Shown here: positions 9,480-18,040 of the stretch, one piece after another | Position numbering within the stretch: position 1 is the first letter of the stretch | Layout: every line of letters starts with the position of its first letter | Source: Veillonella criceti | GTDB taxonomy: Bacteria > Bacillota > Negativicutes > Veillonellales > Veillonellaceae | Direction of reading: 5' to 3' | DNA length: 64,000 nucleotides | NCBI RefSeq assembly: GCF_900460315.1 | Contig: NZ_UHIO01000001.1 | Span: 334,001-398,000 of the forward strand | Program-made: the position numbers and the translations under genes | Notes under the pieces: model-generated | What the model saw: the letters and a program-made list of their open reading frames with translations, nothing else | Databases searched by the model: none | What the model was told of the DNA's origin: nothing

Positions 9480-10313
9480 ATGACAACATTAACAGCTGAA
9501 CAAACATCTTTAGTTCAGGAAAAAGCGACAGCGATTCGTGTAAGTATTTTAAAAGCCGTAACTGCTGCTAAATCAGGACATCCAGGTGGTTCTTTATCGA
9601 TTACGGACCTCATGTCGTTGTTGTATTTTGTAGAAATGAATGTAAATCCAAAGGACCCAAGAGATCCCAATCGTGACCGCTTTGTTCTTTCCAAAGGCCA
9701 TGCAGCACCAGCATTATATGCTACCTTAGCAGAAAAAGGCTTTTTTGAAAAAGACGAATTACTTAATTTGCGTAAAATTGACTGCGTATTACAAGGTCAT
9801 CCTGATATGAAACATACACCAGGCGTTGATATGTCTACGGGTTCTTTAGGACAGGGAATTAGTGCTGCTTGTGGTATGGCTTTAGCAGGACGTATTGATA
9901 AGAAAGATTACCGTGTATATGCTGTTCTTGGTGATGGTGAACTCGAAGAAGGCCAAGTGTGGGAAGCGGCTATGTTTGCTGGGCATTATAAATTAAATAA
10001 TTTAACAGCTTTTGTCGATTTTAATGGTCTTCAAATTGATGGAGATATTCGTAAAGTTATGTCACCATTGCCAATTGGTCCTAAATTTGAAGCATTTAAC
10101 TGGAATGTTATTGAAGTAGATGGTCATAATTTAGATGAACTTCATAATGCTATTGAAGCTGCTAAAGCTTGCACTGATAAACCAACTGTAGTAGTGATGC
10201 ATACTGTTAAAGGTAAAGGTGTCAAAGAGATGGAAGGCCAAGCTGGTTGGCATGGTAAAGCGCCATCGGCTGAAGAATGTGAAAAATTTGTAGCAGAACT
10301 CTTGGAGGTGTAA
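9480..10313 (+). CDS. Transketolase, N-terminal (thiamine-binding) subunit
   Basis: Split transketolase, first half (277 residues). It holds the substrate- and thiamine diphosphate-binding domain: SGHPGGSLSITDLM near residue 33, LSKGHAAPALYA, MSTGSLGQGISAACGMAL, and the metal and cofactor motif GDGELEEGQVWEAA. It works with the C-terminal subunit encoded immediately downstream to exchange two-carbon units between sugars in the pentose phosphate pathway. Split forms are common in Archaea and many Firmicutes. The ATG at 9480 follows GGAGGG. The gap of 114 bases after csaB contains TATAAT at 9436-9441 but no convincing -35 element. Confidence 0.92.
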   Translation: MTTLTAEQTSLVQEKATAIRVSILKAVTAAKSGHPGGSLSITDLMSLLYFVEMNVNPKDPRDPNRDRFVLSKGHAAPALYATLAEKGFFEKDELLNLRKIDCVLQGHPDMKHTPGVDMSTGSLGQGISAACGMALAGRIDKKDYRVYAVLGDGELEEGQVWEAAMFAGHYKLNNLTAFVDFNGLQIDGDIRKVMSPLPIGPKFEAFNWNVIEVDGHNLDELHNAIEAAKACTDKPTVVVMHTVKGKGVKEMEGQAGWHGKAPSAEECEKFVAELLEV

Positions 10314-10314
10314 T

Positions 10315-11247
10315 ATGGGAAAAGCAACTCGTGAAGCATATGGTAATGCCTTAGTGGCTGTAGGGGCCACCCATGAAAATGTAGTCGTATTAGATGCAGA
10401 CTTATCAAAATCAACAAAAACTGATAATTTTAAAAAAGAATATCCAGATCGTTTCTTTAATGTAGGGATTGCTGAACAAAATTTAATTAGTGTAGGGGCT
10501 GGCTTAGCAGCCGCGGGTAAAATTCCTTTCGTATCTTCATTCTCAATGTTTGCTACAGGTCGTGCTTTTGAACAAGTACGTAATGCTGTATGTTATCCTA
10601 AATTGAATGTAAAAATTTGTGCTACTCATGCAGGGATTACTGTAGGGGAAGATGGAGCTACACATCAAAGTTTAGAAGATATTGCTTGCATGCGTGCCAT
10701 TCCTAATTTGACAGTTGTTGTACCTGCTGATGAAGCTGAAACAACTGCTGTAGTGAAATGGGCTGCTGATTACGAAGGACCTGTATACGTTCGTTTAGGC
10801 CGTGCTGGTGTAGATGATGTAACGCCAGAAGGCTATACATTTACACCTGGTAAAGCGGTCGAATTAGTAGCTGGTTCTGATGTGACTATTATTGCTTGTG
10901 GTGCTTTAGTAGGCCCTGCTGTTCAAGCATCTAAACAATTAGCAGAAAAAGGCATCAAAGCTCGTGTACTCAATATGGCGTCGATTAAACCAATTGATGC
11001 TGACGCTATTGTAAAGGCAGCTAAGGAAACAGGCGCTATTGTAACGGCTGAAGAACATAATATCCTTGGTGGTTTAGGAGCGGCTGTAGCTGAAGTAGTC
11101 ACTGAATTGGCACCAGTGCCAGTGATTCGCGTAGGCACTAAAGACACCTTTGGGGAATCTGGCACGCCTAAAGAATTAATGGCTAAATATGGTCTTACAG
11201 CTGAAGATATCGTAGCAGCGGCTAATACTGCTATAGAACGCAAATAG
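10315..11247 (+). CDS. Transketolase, C-terminal (pyrimidine-binding) subunit
   Basis: Second half of the split transketolase (310 residues). It contains the pyrimidine-binding domain with FNVGIAEQNLISVGAGLAA, whose glutamate activates thiamine diphosphate, then THAGITVGEDGATHQS, and a C-terminal transketolase domain with TAEEHNILGGLGAAVAE. It starts one base after the stop of the N-terminal subunit, with GGAGGTG in the end of that gene, so the two should be made in equal amounts. The fold is shared with 1-deoxyxylulose-5-phosphate synthase, but the two-subunit arrangement and the motifs favour transketolase. Confidence 0.92.
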   Translation: MGKATREAYGNALVAVGATHENVVVLDADLSKSTKTDNFKKEYPDRFFNVGIAEQNLISVGAGLAAAGKIPFVSSFSMFATGRAFEQVRNAVCYPKLNVKICATHAGITVGEDGATHQSLEDIACMRAIPNLTVVVPADEAETTAVVKWAADYEGPVYVRLGRAGVDDVTPEGYTFTPGKAVELVAGSDVTIIACGALVGPAVQASKQLAEKGIKARVLNMASIKPIDADAIVKAAKETGAIVTAEEHNILGGLGAAVAEVVTELAPVPVIRVGTKDTFGESGTPKELMAKYGLTAEDIVAAANTAIERK

Positions 11248-11262
11248 TAAAGGAAGTTATCA

Positions 11263-11949
11263 ATGATTGATTTTAACCATGTCAACAAAGTCTACGACAA
11301 TGGCTCGTTAGCTTTGGATGACGTAACTATACATATTGAGAAGGGTGAGTTCGTACTCATTTGTGGTCCTAGTGGGGCTGGGAAATCCACGTTTATAAAA
11401 CTATTATCACATGAAGTCGTACCTGATTCGGGAACCGTTATCGTAAATGACATGGAAGTATCTCATTTGAAAAAACGGAAGATTCCGTATTTACGTCGTC
11501 GTTTAGGTATTGTATTTCAGGATTTCCGCTTATTACCTAATAAAACGGTATCAGAAAATATTGCGTTTGCTCTTGAGGTTATTGAAGAAAAACCTAAAGT
11601 GATTAAGGAGCGCGTTGCCGCTGTATTAGAGATGGTTGGTCTTAGTCATAAGGCTAATGATTTACCACAAGATCTTAGTGGTGGTGAACAACAGCGTGTA
11701 GCAATTGCGCGTGCTATTGTTAATAAACCATTAGTACTTATTGCTGATGAACCAACGGGTAACTTGGACCCTAATACAAGTAAAGGTATTGTTGAGCTTT
11801 TTAAAACAATTAATAATTCAGGTACAACGATTGTCATGGTTACTCATGATATGGAAATGGTTAAGTATTTGAATAAGCGGGTTATTGCATTGGAAGATGG
11901 CCGCGTAACGAGTGATAGAATGCGAGGTGCTGAATTCAATGAAGCTTAG
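11263..11949 (+). CDS. ftsE: Cell division ATP-binding protein FtsE
   Basis: Cytoplasmic ATPase of the FtsEX complex, which uses ATP to trigger peptidoglycan hydrolysis at the division site. The 228 residues hold Walker A GPSGAGKS, the Q-loop VFQDFRLL, the signature [15 protein letters not shown], Walker [13 protein letters not shown] and the H-loop MVTHD. The N terminus [14 protein letters not shown] is typical of FtsE. It starts 15 bases after the transketolase and overlaps ftsX by 11 bases. Confidence 0.95.
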   Translation: MIDFNHVNKVYDNGSLALDDVTIHIEKGEFVLICGPSGAGKSTFIKLLSHEVVPDSGTVIVNDMEVSHLKKRKIPYLRRRLGIVFQDFRLLPNKTVSENIAFALEVIEEKPKVIKERVAAVLEMVGLSHKANDLPQDLSGGEQQRVAIARAIVNKPLVLIADEPTGNLDPNTSKGIVELFKTINNSGTTIVMVTHDMEMVKYLNKRVIALEDGRVTSDRMRGAEFNEA

Positions 11950-12826
11950 AACATTTAGATACTTTGTGAAAGAAGCGCTTAAGTCCATGACACGGAATGG
12001 TCTTATGACATTGGCGTCTATTTCAACGGTAGCCTTATCTTTGTTTATTCTTGGTGTATTTACTTGCGGTGTTGTTAACTTAAACAATTTAGCTTCTAAC
12101 TTGGAAAGCCAAGTAGAAATAAGTATCTATATGAAAGATGGCTTAACAACTAATCAAGTTATGGAAGTTGGTAAGAAGTTAAAAGCATTGCCTAAGGTTA
12201 AAAACCTCGAATTTGTTAATAAAGACGAAGCCATGAAACGATTTAAAGAACGTTTAGGTGATCAACAAGGTTTGGTATCCGCTTTAGATGGTAATAATCC
12301 ATTGCCTTCAGCGTATGTAATTACCTTTGAAGATCCAGAAGAAGTAAAAAATACGGCTAAGTTAGTTGCGACTTTCCCTGAAGTTGAGAGCGCTCACTAC
12401 GGGCAAGATGTGATTGAACAAATTTTCAAAATGACACAAATTATCCGTATTGGTGGTATTGCACTAATCGCTTTCTTGGCAGGCGCTACTTTATTTATCA
12501 TTTCTAATACCATTCGTTTGACTGTATTTGCACGTCGTAAAGAAATCGGCATTATGAAATATGTAGGCGCTACTAACTGGTTTATTCGTTGGCCATTCCT
12601 CATTGAAGGCATGTTATTAGGTTTTATCGGTGGTGCTATTGCCACTGCTTGTGTATGGGAATTTTATCATTTTATTACAGTGGAAGTTGAAAATTCCTTG
12701 GCCTTTTTACCATTGGTACCTATGTTACCATTCTTCTATGATTTGAGTGCGATCCTTTTAGGTGTTGGTGTATTAGTAGGGGCCATTGGTTCTACTATTT
12801 CTTTAAAACAGTATATGAAAGTATAG
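11939..12826 (+). CDS. ftsX: Cell division permease-like protein FtsX
   Basis: Membrane partner of FtsE (295 residues). One membrane segment near residues 20-45 is followed by a large extracytoplasmic loop that includes VEISIYMKDGLT, then three more membrane segments in the FtsX/MacB pattern, including LTVFARRKEIGIMKYVGATN. The ATG at 11939 with GAGGTG nine bases upstream gives [17 protein letters not shown], the expected start; the in-frame GTG at 11912 was rejected. The loop would contact the hydrolase activator encoded next. Confidence 0.95.
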   Translation: MKLRTFRYFVKEALKSMTRNGLMTLASISTVALSLFILGVFTCGVVNLNNLASNLESQVEISIYMKDGLTTNQVMEVGKKLKALPKVKNLEFVNKDEAMKRFKERLGDQQGLVSALDGNNPLPSAYVITFEDPEEVKNTAKLVATFPEVESAHYGQDVIEQIFKMTQIIRIGGIALIAFLAGATLFIISNTIRLTVFARRKEIGIMKYVGATNWFIRWPFLIEGMLLGFIGGAIATACVWEFYHFITVEVENSLAFLPLVPMLPFFYDLSAILLGVGVLVGAIGSTISLKQYMKV

Positions 12827-12841
12827 AAAAGAAGGGTATGT

Positions 12842-14041
12842 ATGGCAAATAATAAATTATCCATGCGTGTAGCTGCCGTTCTTTTAAGTACTACTGTATT
12901 AGCATCTATTCCATTTGGTACCTTACGAGCAGAAGATGAAGACTTAACGAATCAGTTAAGCGGTATTCAACAACAGATGGATGAAGCGAGTAATAAGAAA
13001 GCAAATGCTGAAGTTACAATAACAAATGTATCTGAGCAATTGCATCAAATTCAAGTGGAGTTGGATCAAGCGACTAGTAATTTAAAAAATTATGAACAGC
13101 AACGCATGGCTGTAGAAAAAGAAATTGTTAAAAATGAAAAACTACTGGCAGAAGCTCAAGCTCGTTTAGCAACACGAGAAGGTGTATTTAATAAACGAGT
13201 ACGGGATATTTATATCAATGGACGTCTTAGTTATATAGAAGTTATTATAGGGGCTAAAGACTTCAGTGATTTTGCCAATCGTTTAGAAATGCTTAAACGT
13301 ATTATTGATGCTGATATTAAATTAATCAGCAGTATTAAAACAGAACGAGAAGAAATTGCACAGCGTAAAGCAGAGTTAGAAGCGGATCGTGCTAAAGTTG
13401 TAGAACTTGAAAATAAAGCGCGGGAAGCTCAAGCTGTTATTCAGAAGAAAAAAGATGAACAATCTGCTATTTTAGCTAAGGCTCAGAATGATAAGGCAGT
13501 CGCTGAACAGATGCAGGCTGATTTACAAGCGTCTTCTAATGCGATTAAAGCCATGTTACAACAGCGAGCTGCTGAACGCGCGGCGGCAGCAGCAGCGTCT
13601 GCAGCTGCTCAAAGTGGTGGTAGTAGCGGTGGTGGCGGTTACACCTATGTACAGGGATCAGGACAGTTAGGCTGGCCTGTATCGGGTGTTATCACCTCTG
13701 ATTTTGGTTGGCGTGAACATCCTATCTTTGGTCGTCAAATACTTCACTCTGGTATTGATATTGGGGTGGATGAAGGCACACCAGTTCATGCCGCTGATGG
13801 TGGTTATGTTGAATATTCTGGCTGGATGGACGGTTATGGTTATGTAGTTGTTATTGACCATGGTAATGGCATGTCTACTTTATATGGTCATAACTCTGAT
13901 TTGGCTGTATCAGAAGGTGAATCGGTAGGCAAAGGCTCAGTTATAGCATATGCTGGTAGTACGGGGAACTCCACAGGTCCGCATGTACATTTTGAAGTAC
14001 GTGTTAATGGTGATCCTGTAGACCCTCAAGGATATTTATAA
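12842..14041 (+). CDS. EnvC/PcsB-like murein hydrolase (activator) with M23 domain
   Basis: The 399-residue exported protein is the likely FtsEX partner. It has a signal peptide (cleavage near residue 30, after LRA), a long coiled coil over about residues 35-240, an Ala-rich then Gly/Ser-rich linker near 250-275, and a C-terminal LytM/M23 domain. The zinc ligands of an active M23 peptidase look intact: HSGID near residue 302 and HVHFE near 381. E. coli EnvC has lost such ligands and only activates amidases, so this protein may itself cut peptidoglycan. It sits 15 bases after ftsX and 1 base before ctpA. Confidence 0.88.
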   Translation: MANNKLSMRVAAVLLSTTVLASIPFGTLRAEDEDLTNQLSGIQQQMDEASNKKANAEVTITNVSEQLHQIQVELDQATSNLKNYEQQRMAVEKEIVKNEKLLAEAQARLATREGVFNKRVRDIYINGRLSYIEVIIGAKDFSDFANRLEMLKRIIDADIKLISSIKTEREEIAQRKAELEADRAKVVELENKAREAQAVIQKKKDEQSAILAKAQNDKAVAEQMQADLQASSNAIKAMLQQRAAERAAAAAASAAAQSGGSSGGGGYTYVQGSGQLGWPVSGVITSDFGWREHPIFGRQILHSGIDIGVDEGTPVHAADGGYVEYSGWMDGYGYVVVIDHGNGMSTLYGHNSDLAVSEGESVGKGSVIAYAGSTGNSTGPHVHFEVRVNGDPVDPQGYL

Positions 14042-14042
14042 G

Positions 14043-15209
14043 ATGAAAGAGAATTTTATTAAGCGTTGGTTGCCAGACTCTTTAAAGTCTGGTATCCAAT
14101 TTGCTATTAAATTTACAATTGCAGGTCTTGTATTTTTATGGCTTGTATTTTGGTATATTTCAGGTTCTCCTGCAGGCGCCATTAAATTCTTCTTTACCTA
14201 TTTTGTAGCTAGTCACTTTTATATGGACCCTGTTGCTAAGAACACCTTATTTGAAGGTAGTTTAGCAGGTATGATTGATTCGTTAGGTGAACCGCATAGT
14301 CAATTTTTAAATGAAAAAGCATTTAACGATATTTATATGCAAACTTCAGGTAGTTATAGTGGTGTAGGTATCGTGCTTGGTCAGGACAAGGAAGGCCTTA
14401 TGAAAGTCGCTACGGCTATTGAAGGACAACCGGCGGCTACAGCAGGTATTAAGTCTGGCGATATTATAGTGGCTATTGATGGTATCAAAACGAGTACCTT
14501 GGCTATGGAAGATGCTTCAAAAATGATTCGTGGCGAAGAAGGCACTCAAGTCACCCTTAGTGTAATGCGTGATAATGAGATTAAAGAGTATATAATCACA
14601 CGTCAACAAATTACATTGCCAACTGTAAAAGGAAGAATGTTGGATGACCATATTGGCTATATTCGCATTAGTCAGTTTGCAGAGCCAACGGGCCCTGATT
14701 TTGCAAAGATTTATAAAGAGTTAAAAGAGAAGGGCATGACAAAACTTGTCCTTGATTTACGTGATAATCCTGGTGGTCTTCTTACAACAGCGCAGGAAGT
14801 ATCTGATTATATTTTGCCAGCCGGCCCTATTGTTACCATTCAAGATCGGTCTGGACGAGTAGAATCTTATGATTCTAAAGGGTTAGAGGCAACGATTCCT
14901 CTAGTTGTTTTAATTAATCAAGGCTCAGCGAGCGCCTCTGAAATCATTGCAGGGGCTGTACAAGATGAAAAAGTAGGTACCATTGTAGGTACTAATAGTT
15001 ATGGTAAAGGTACAGTACAAACAGTATTAAGTGTATTAGGTGATGAAGGTATTAAGATAACAATTGCTAAGTATCATACACCTAATGACCGTGTTATTGA
15101 TGGTACTGGTATTAAACCGGATGTGGAAGTGGCTCTTCCTGAAGAGATATCATCAGAAGCTGATGACACACAACTTCAAAAAGCAATTGAGATTTTAATG
15201 ACAAAATAA
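14043..15209 (+). CDS. ctpA: S41 C-terminal processing peptidase (CtpA family)
   Basis: Membrane-anchored serine protease (388 residues). One membrane segment (about 20-40) is followed by a PDZ domain (YSGVGIVLGQ to IITRQ) and the S41 catalytic domain with LVLDLRDNPGGLL. The Ser-Lys dyad is visible: serine in NQGSASASEI near residue 297 and lysine in SYGKGTVQ near 322. In other bacteria such proteases process or limit peptidoglycan hydrolases, and its place after ftsEX and the M23 gene suggests the same here. It ends before a hairpin without a T tract. Confidence 0.9.
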   Translation: MKENFIKRWLPDSLKSGIQFAIKFTIAGLVFLWLVFWYISGSPAGAIKFFFTYFVASHFYMDPVAKNTLFEGSLAGMIDSLGEPHSQFLNEKAFNDIYMQTSGSYSGVGIVLGQDKEGLMKVATAIEGQPAATAGIKSGDIIVAIDGIKTSTLAMEDASKMIRGEEGTQVTLSVMRDNEIKEYIITRQQITLPTVKGRMLDDHIGYIRISQFAEPTGPDFAKIYKELKEKGMTKLVLDLRDNPGGLLTTAQEVSDYILPAGPIVTIQDRSGRVESYDSKGLEATIPLVVLINQGSASASEIIAGAVQDEKVGTIVGTNSYGKGTVQTVLSVLGDEGIKITIAKYHTPNDRVIDGTGIKPDVEVALPEEISSEADDTQLQKAIEILMTK

Positions 15210-15214
15210 TAAGT

Positions 15215-15240
15215 GGCGGTAGCTAAACTCAGTTACCGCC
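15215..15240 (+). repeat. GC-rich hairpin between ctpA and obg
   Basis: GGCGGTAGCT pairs with AGTTACCGCC around a six-base loop. No T run follows (CATATTAG), so it is a poor intrinsic terminator. It may stabilise the 3' end of the ctpA message or weaken read-through into obg. Confidence 0.6.
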
Positions 15241-15269
15241 CATATTAGTATTAGTAAAGGATGAAAACT

Positions 15270-16544
15270 ATGTTTATCGATCGTGCACGAATTTTTGTGA
15301 AAGCCGGTGACGGCGGCAACGGGATGAGTAGTTTCCGACGCGAAAAGTATGTTCCTAATGGCGGCCCAAACGGCGGCGATGGCGGTAAAGGAGCAGACAT
15401 CATTTTAAAAGCAGACAGAAATATCAATACTCTTGTTGATTTTAGATATAAACGTCAATTTAAAGGCCCTGCTGGTGAAGGGGGACAAAGTAGTAATAAA
15501 TATGGTCGTGGCGCTGAAAATATGATCATTCCGGTGCCCTTGGGAACGACTGTCAAAGACGAAGAAAGTGGTAAATTAATGGCTGACCTTATAGAAGACG
15601 GTCAGACTTATGTTGTAGCCAAAGGTGGCCGTGGTGGTCGTGGTAATGCTCATTTCCATACCAGTGCTAATCGAGCACCTACTTTTGCTGAAAAAGGGGA
15701 GCCTGGAGAAGAACGATGGCTACAATTAGAATTAAAAGTATTAGCTGATGTTGGTTTATTAGGGTATCCGAGCGTAGGTAAGTCTAGTATTATTCGTAAA
15801 GTATCTTCGGCTAAACCTGAAGTAGCGGCGTACCATTTTACCACCTTAACACCTGTTTTAGGGGTGGTTTCTGTAAGTGAGGGTCAAAGTTTTGTCATGG
15901 CCGATATTCCAGGTCTCATTGAAGGGGCTAGTGAAGGGGTAGGTCTTGGTCACTCCTTCTTACGCCATGTGGAGCGCAGTAATATTTTGATTCACGTTTT
16001 AGATGTATCAGGTATGGAAGGACGAGACCCTATTGAAGATTTCCATACGATTAATGCAGAATTGGCAAAATATAGTGAAAAATTAAGCAAAAAACCACAA
16101 CTGATTGCTTTAAATAAAATAGACATGCTACAAGATGAGGAAACATTACCGCGTGTAAGTGCATATTTTAAAGATAAAGGGTATGAAGTATTTCCTGTTA
16201 ATGCGCTTACTGGTGAGGGATTACCTGATTTAGTAGCACGTGCTTGGTATTATGTAGAAAACTATGTACCAGAGCCAGAAGCAGTTGATGATACTGTTTT
16301 ATATGAAGCAAAGCCAGATACTGATTTTACAATTACTCGTGGTGATGATGCTTCCTTTATTATTAGTGGTCCACGTATTGAAAAATTAGTGGCTATGACT
16401 AATTTAGAAGATGAGCAAGCGCTTCGTCGTTTCCAGAAAATATGGTCTTATATGGATTTAGACCGACGTTTGAAAGAACGAGGTTGTAAAGATGGCGATG
16501 AAGTTGTCATTGGGGACCAACGTTTTACATTCCATGATTTATAA
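15270..16544 (+). CDS. obg: GTPase Obg (CgtA)
   Basis: Essential GTPase linked to 50S ribosome assembly and stress (424 residues). The glycine-rich Obg fold occupies residues about 1-155, followed by the G domain with GYPSVGKSSI (G1), DIPGLIEG (G3) and LNKIDM (G4), and a C-terminal OCT domain from about 345. I chose the ATG at 15270, giving MFIDRARIFVKAGDGG; the ATG at 15261 lies too close to the AAAGG ribosome binding site. The next gene, yhbY, is also ribosome related. Confidence 0.95.
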   Translation: MFIDRARIFVKAGDGGNGMSSFRREKYVPNGGPNGGDGGKGADIILKADRNINTLVDFRYKRQFKGPAGEGGQSSNKYGRGAENMIIPVPLGTTVKDEESGKLMADLIEDGQTYVVAKGGRGGRGNAHFHTSANRAPTFAEKGEPGEERWLQLELKVLADVGLLGYPSVGKSSIIRKVSSAKPEVAAYHFTTLTPVLGVVSVSEGQSFVMADIPGLIEGASEGVGLGHSFLRHVERSNILIHVLDVSGMEGRDPIEDFHTINAELAKYSEKLSKKPQLIALNKIDMLQDEETLPRVSAYFKDKGYEVFPVNALTGEGLPDLVARAWYYVENYVPEPEAVDDTVLYEAKPDTDFTITRGDDASFIISGPRIEKLVAMTNLEDEQALRRFQKIWSYMDLDRRLKERGCKDGDEVVIGDQRFTFHDL

Positions 16545-16557
16545 GGTAGGAGATAGT

Positions 16558-16845
16558 ATGACAGGGAAACAAAAACGATTTTTACGAGCCTTAGCAAGCA
16601 CAATGCCAGCCGTTGTTATGATTGGCAAAGGTGGTTTAGAAGCCTCTGTCGTGGATAGTGCAAGGGCTGCTATTACGGCACGGGAATTAATTAAAGTCAA
16701 AGTATTAAATAATGCACCAGTGGACCCAACAGATACATTTGAAGAATTAGCAGATATGTTAGGTGCAGAATTAGTGCAAGTAATAGGCCATAATGGCGTA
16801 TTATATAAAGCCAAAAAAGAGCCTAAAATTATTTTACCTCAATAA
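16558..16845 (+). CDS. yhbY: YhbY/CRM-domain RNA-binding protein
   Basis: The 95-residue protein is a single CRM (YhbY) domain: LTGKQ-like start TGKQKRFLRALAS, then MIGKGGLEASVV and ELIKVKVLNNAP. E. coli YhbY associates with pre-50S particles. The ATG at 16558 is preceded by GTAGGAGA; the in-frame upstream start at 16492 lies inside obg. The gene begins 13 bases after obg, a pairing also seen in other Firmicutes, and supports a joint role in ribosome assembly. Confidence 0.9.
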   Translation: MTGKQKRFLRALASTMPAVVMIGKGGLEASVVDSARAAITARELIKVKVLNNAPVDPTDTFEELADMLGAELVQVIGHNGVLYKAKKEPKIILPQ

Positions 16846-16864
16846 AAAGTACAAGGAGATGCCT

Positions 16865-18031
16865 ATGAGTGGGAGAGAGGAAGTACAAGTAGTAGAACAT
16901 TGTTCTAAAGAGCGAGAGGCTCTAACTAAGGCACAGCGTATTGTTGTGAAAGTAGGCACTAGTACGCTTACTTATTCAAATGGTCGTTTAAATTTGAACC
17001 GTATTGAAGCAATAGTAAAACAATTAGCTGATTTAGCGAATCAAGGCAAAGAGATGATTTTGGTTAGTTCTGGCGCGGTAGGTGCTGGATTAGCTCCTTT
17101 GGGTTTTAAAGAAAAGCCCAAAGATATTGCCATGAAACAAGCAGCCGCCGCTGTAGGGCAAGGAATTTTGCTTCATATGTATGAAAAGTTATTTCGCGAA
17201 TATGGTCATACAGTGGGACAAATTTTATTGACTCGAGAAGATAGTACACATCGCTCACGTTATGTTAACTTACGAAATACTTTATTTTCTCTCATTGATT
17301 TAGGTGTCATTCCTATCATTAATGAAAATGATGTAGTGGCTATTGATGAAGTTAAGATTGGTGACAATGACACCTTATCAGCCACTGTGGCCAGTATTGT
17401 AGAAGCTGATTTATTAATTATTTTATCTGACATTGAAGGTTTATATACAGCCAACCCGCAAATAGATCCAAGTGCTACTTTAATATCTACTGTAGAAACG
17501 ATTACACCACATATTTATGAAATTTCAGGTGGTGCTGGTACCACTCGTGGTACGGGTGGTATGTTCACTAAAATAGAGGCTGCCAATATTGCCGTTAATT
17601 CAGGGGTTCACATGGTCATTGCTTCAGGTGAACATAGCGACTCTATTCAAGTTGTCGCTCAAGGGGGACTTCGAGGCACGCATTTTGTTGCTAGAGATAC
17701 AAAGCCTCATATGAGAAAACGTTGGATGGCGTTTGGTTCACGTCTTAAAGGAGCCGTTTCTGTAGATGCTGGTTGTGCGACTGCTATTTTGAAAAATGGT
17801 TCTAGTTTATTACCTGTGGGGATTACTGAAGTTATAGGTGAGTTTCACGAAGGGGAGACAATTAGTATCCTCTATAATAATGAAGAAATTGCACGGGGAA
17901 TGGTTAATTTTGCCTCTAAAGATATTGATTTGATTAAGGGCTGTAACTCTCATGAAATCGCAGATCGTCTACATGTGCAAACAGCTCATGCAGAAGCAAT
18001 TCATCGTGATAATTTAGTTATCTTGCGATAG
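16865..18031 (+). CDS. proB: Glutamate 5-kinase ProB
   Basis: First enzyme of proline synthesis, phosphorylating glutamate (388 residues). The amino-acid kinase domain shows VVKVGTSTLT at its start, ILVSSGAVGAGL, IINENDVVAIDE, GDNDTLSA and GTGGMFTKIEAA; a C-terminal PUA domain spans about 290-388. The ATG at 16865 has AAGGAG six bases upstream. The upstream in-frame start at 16793 overlaps yhbY and was rejected. proA follows after nine bases, forming the usual proBA pair. Confidence 0.95.
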   Translation: MSGREEVQVVEHCSKEREALTKAQRIVVKVGTSTLTYSNGRLNLNRIEAIVKQLADLANQGKEMILVSSGAVGAGLAPLGFKEKPKDIAMKQAAAAVGQGILLHMYEKLFREYGHTVGQILLTREDSTHRSRYVNLRNTLFSLIDLGVIPIINENDVVAIDEVKIGDNDTLSATVASIVEADLLIILSDIEGLYTANPQIDPSATLISTVETITPHIYEISGGAGTTRGTGGMFTKIEAANIAVNSGVHMVIASGEHSDSIQVVAQGGLRGTHFVARDTKPHMRKRWMAFGSRLKGAVSVDAGCATAILKNGSSLLPVGITEVIGEFHEGETISILYNNEEIARGMVNFASKDIDLIKGCNSHEIADRLHVQTAHAEAIHRDNLVILR

Positions 18032-18040
18032 GAGATTCTT

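Noticed and set aside
15215-15240. Hairpin after ctpA called as an intrinsic terminator.
   Set aside because: The stem is good but no T tract follows, so it is listed only as a hairpin.
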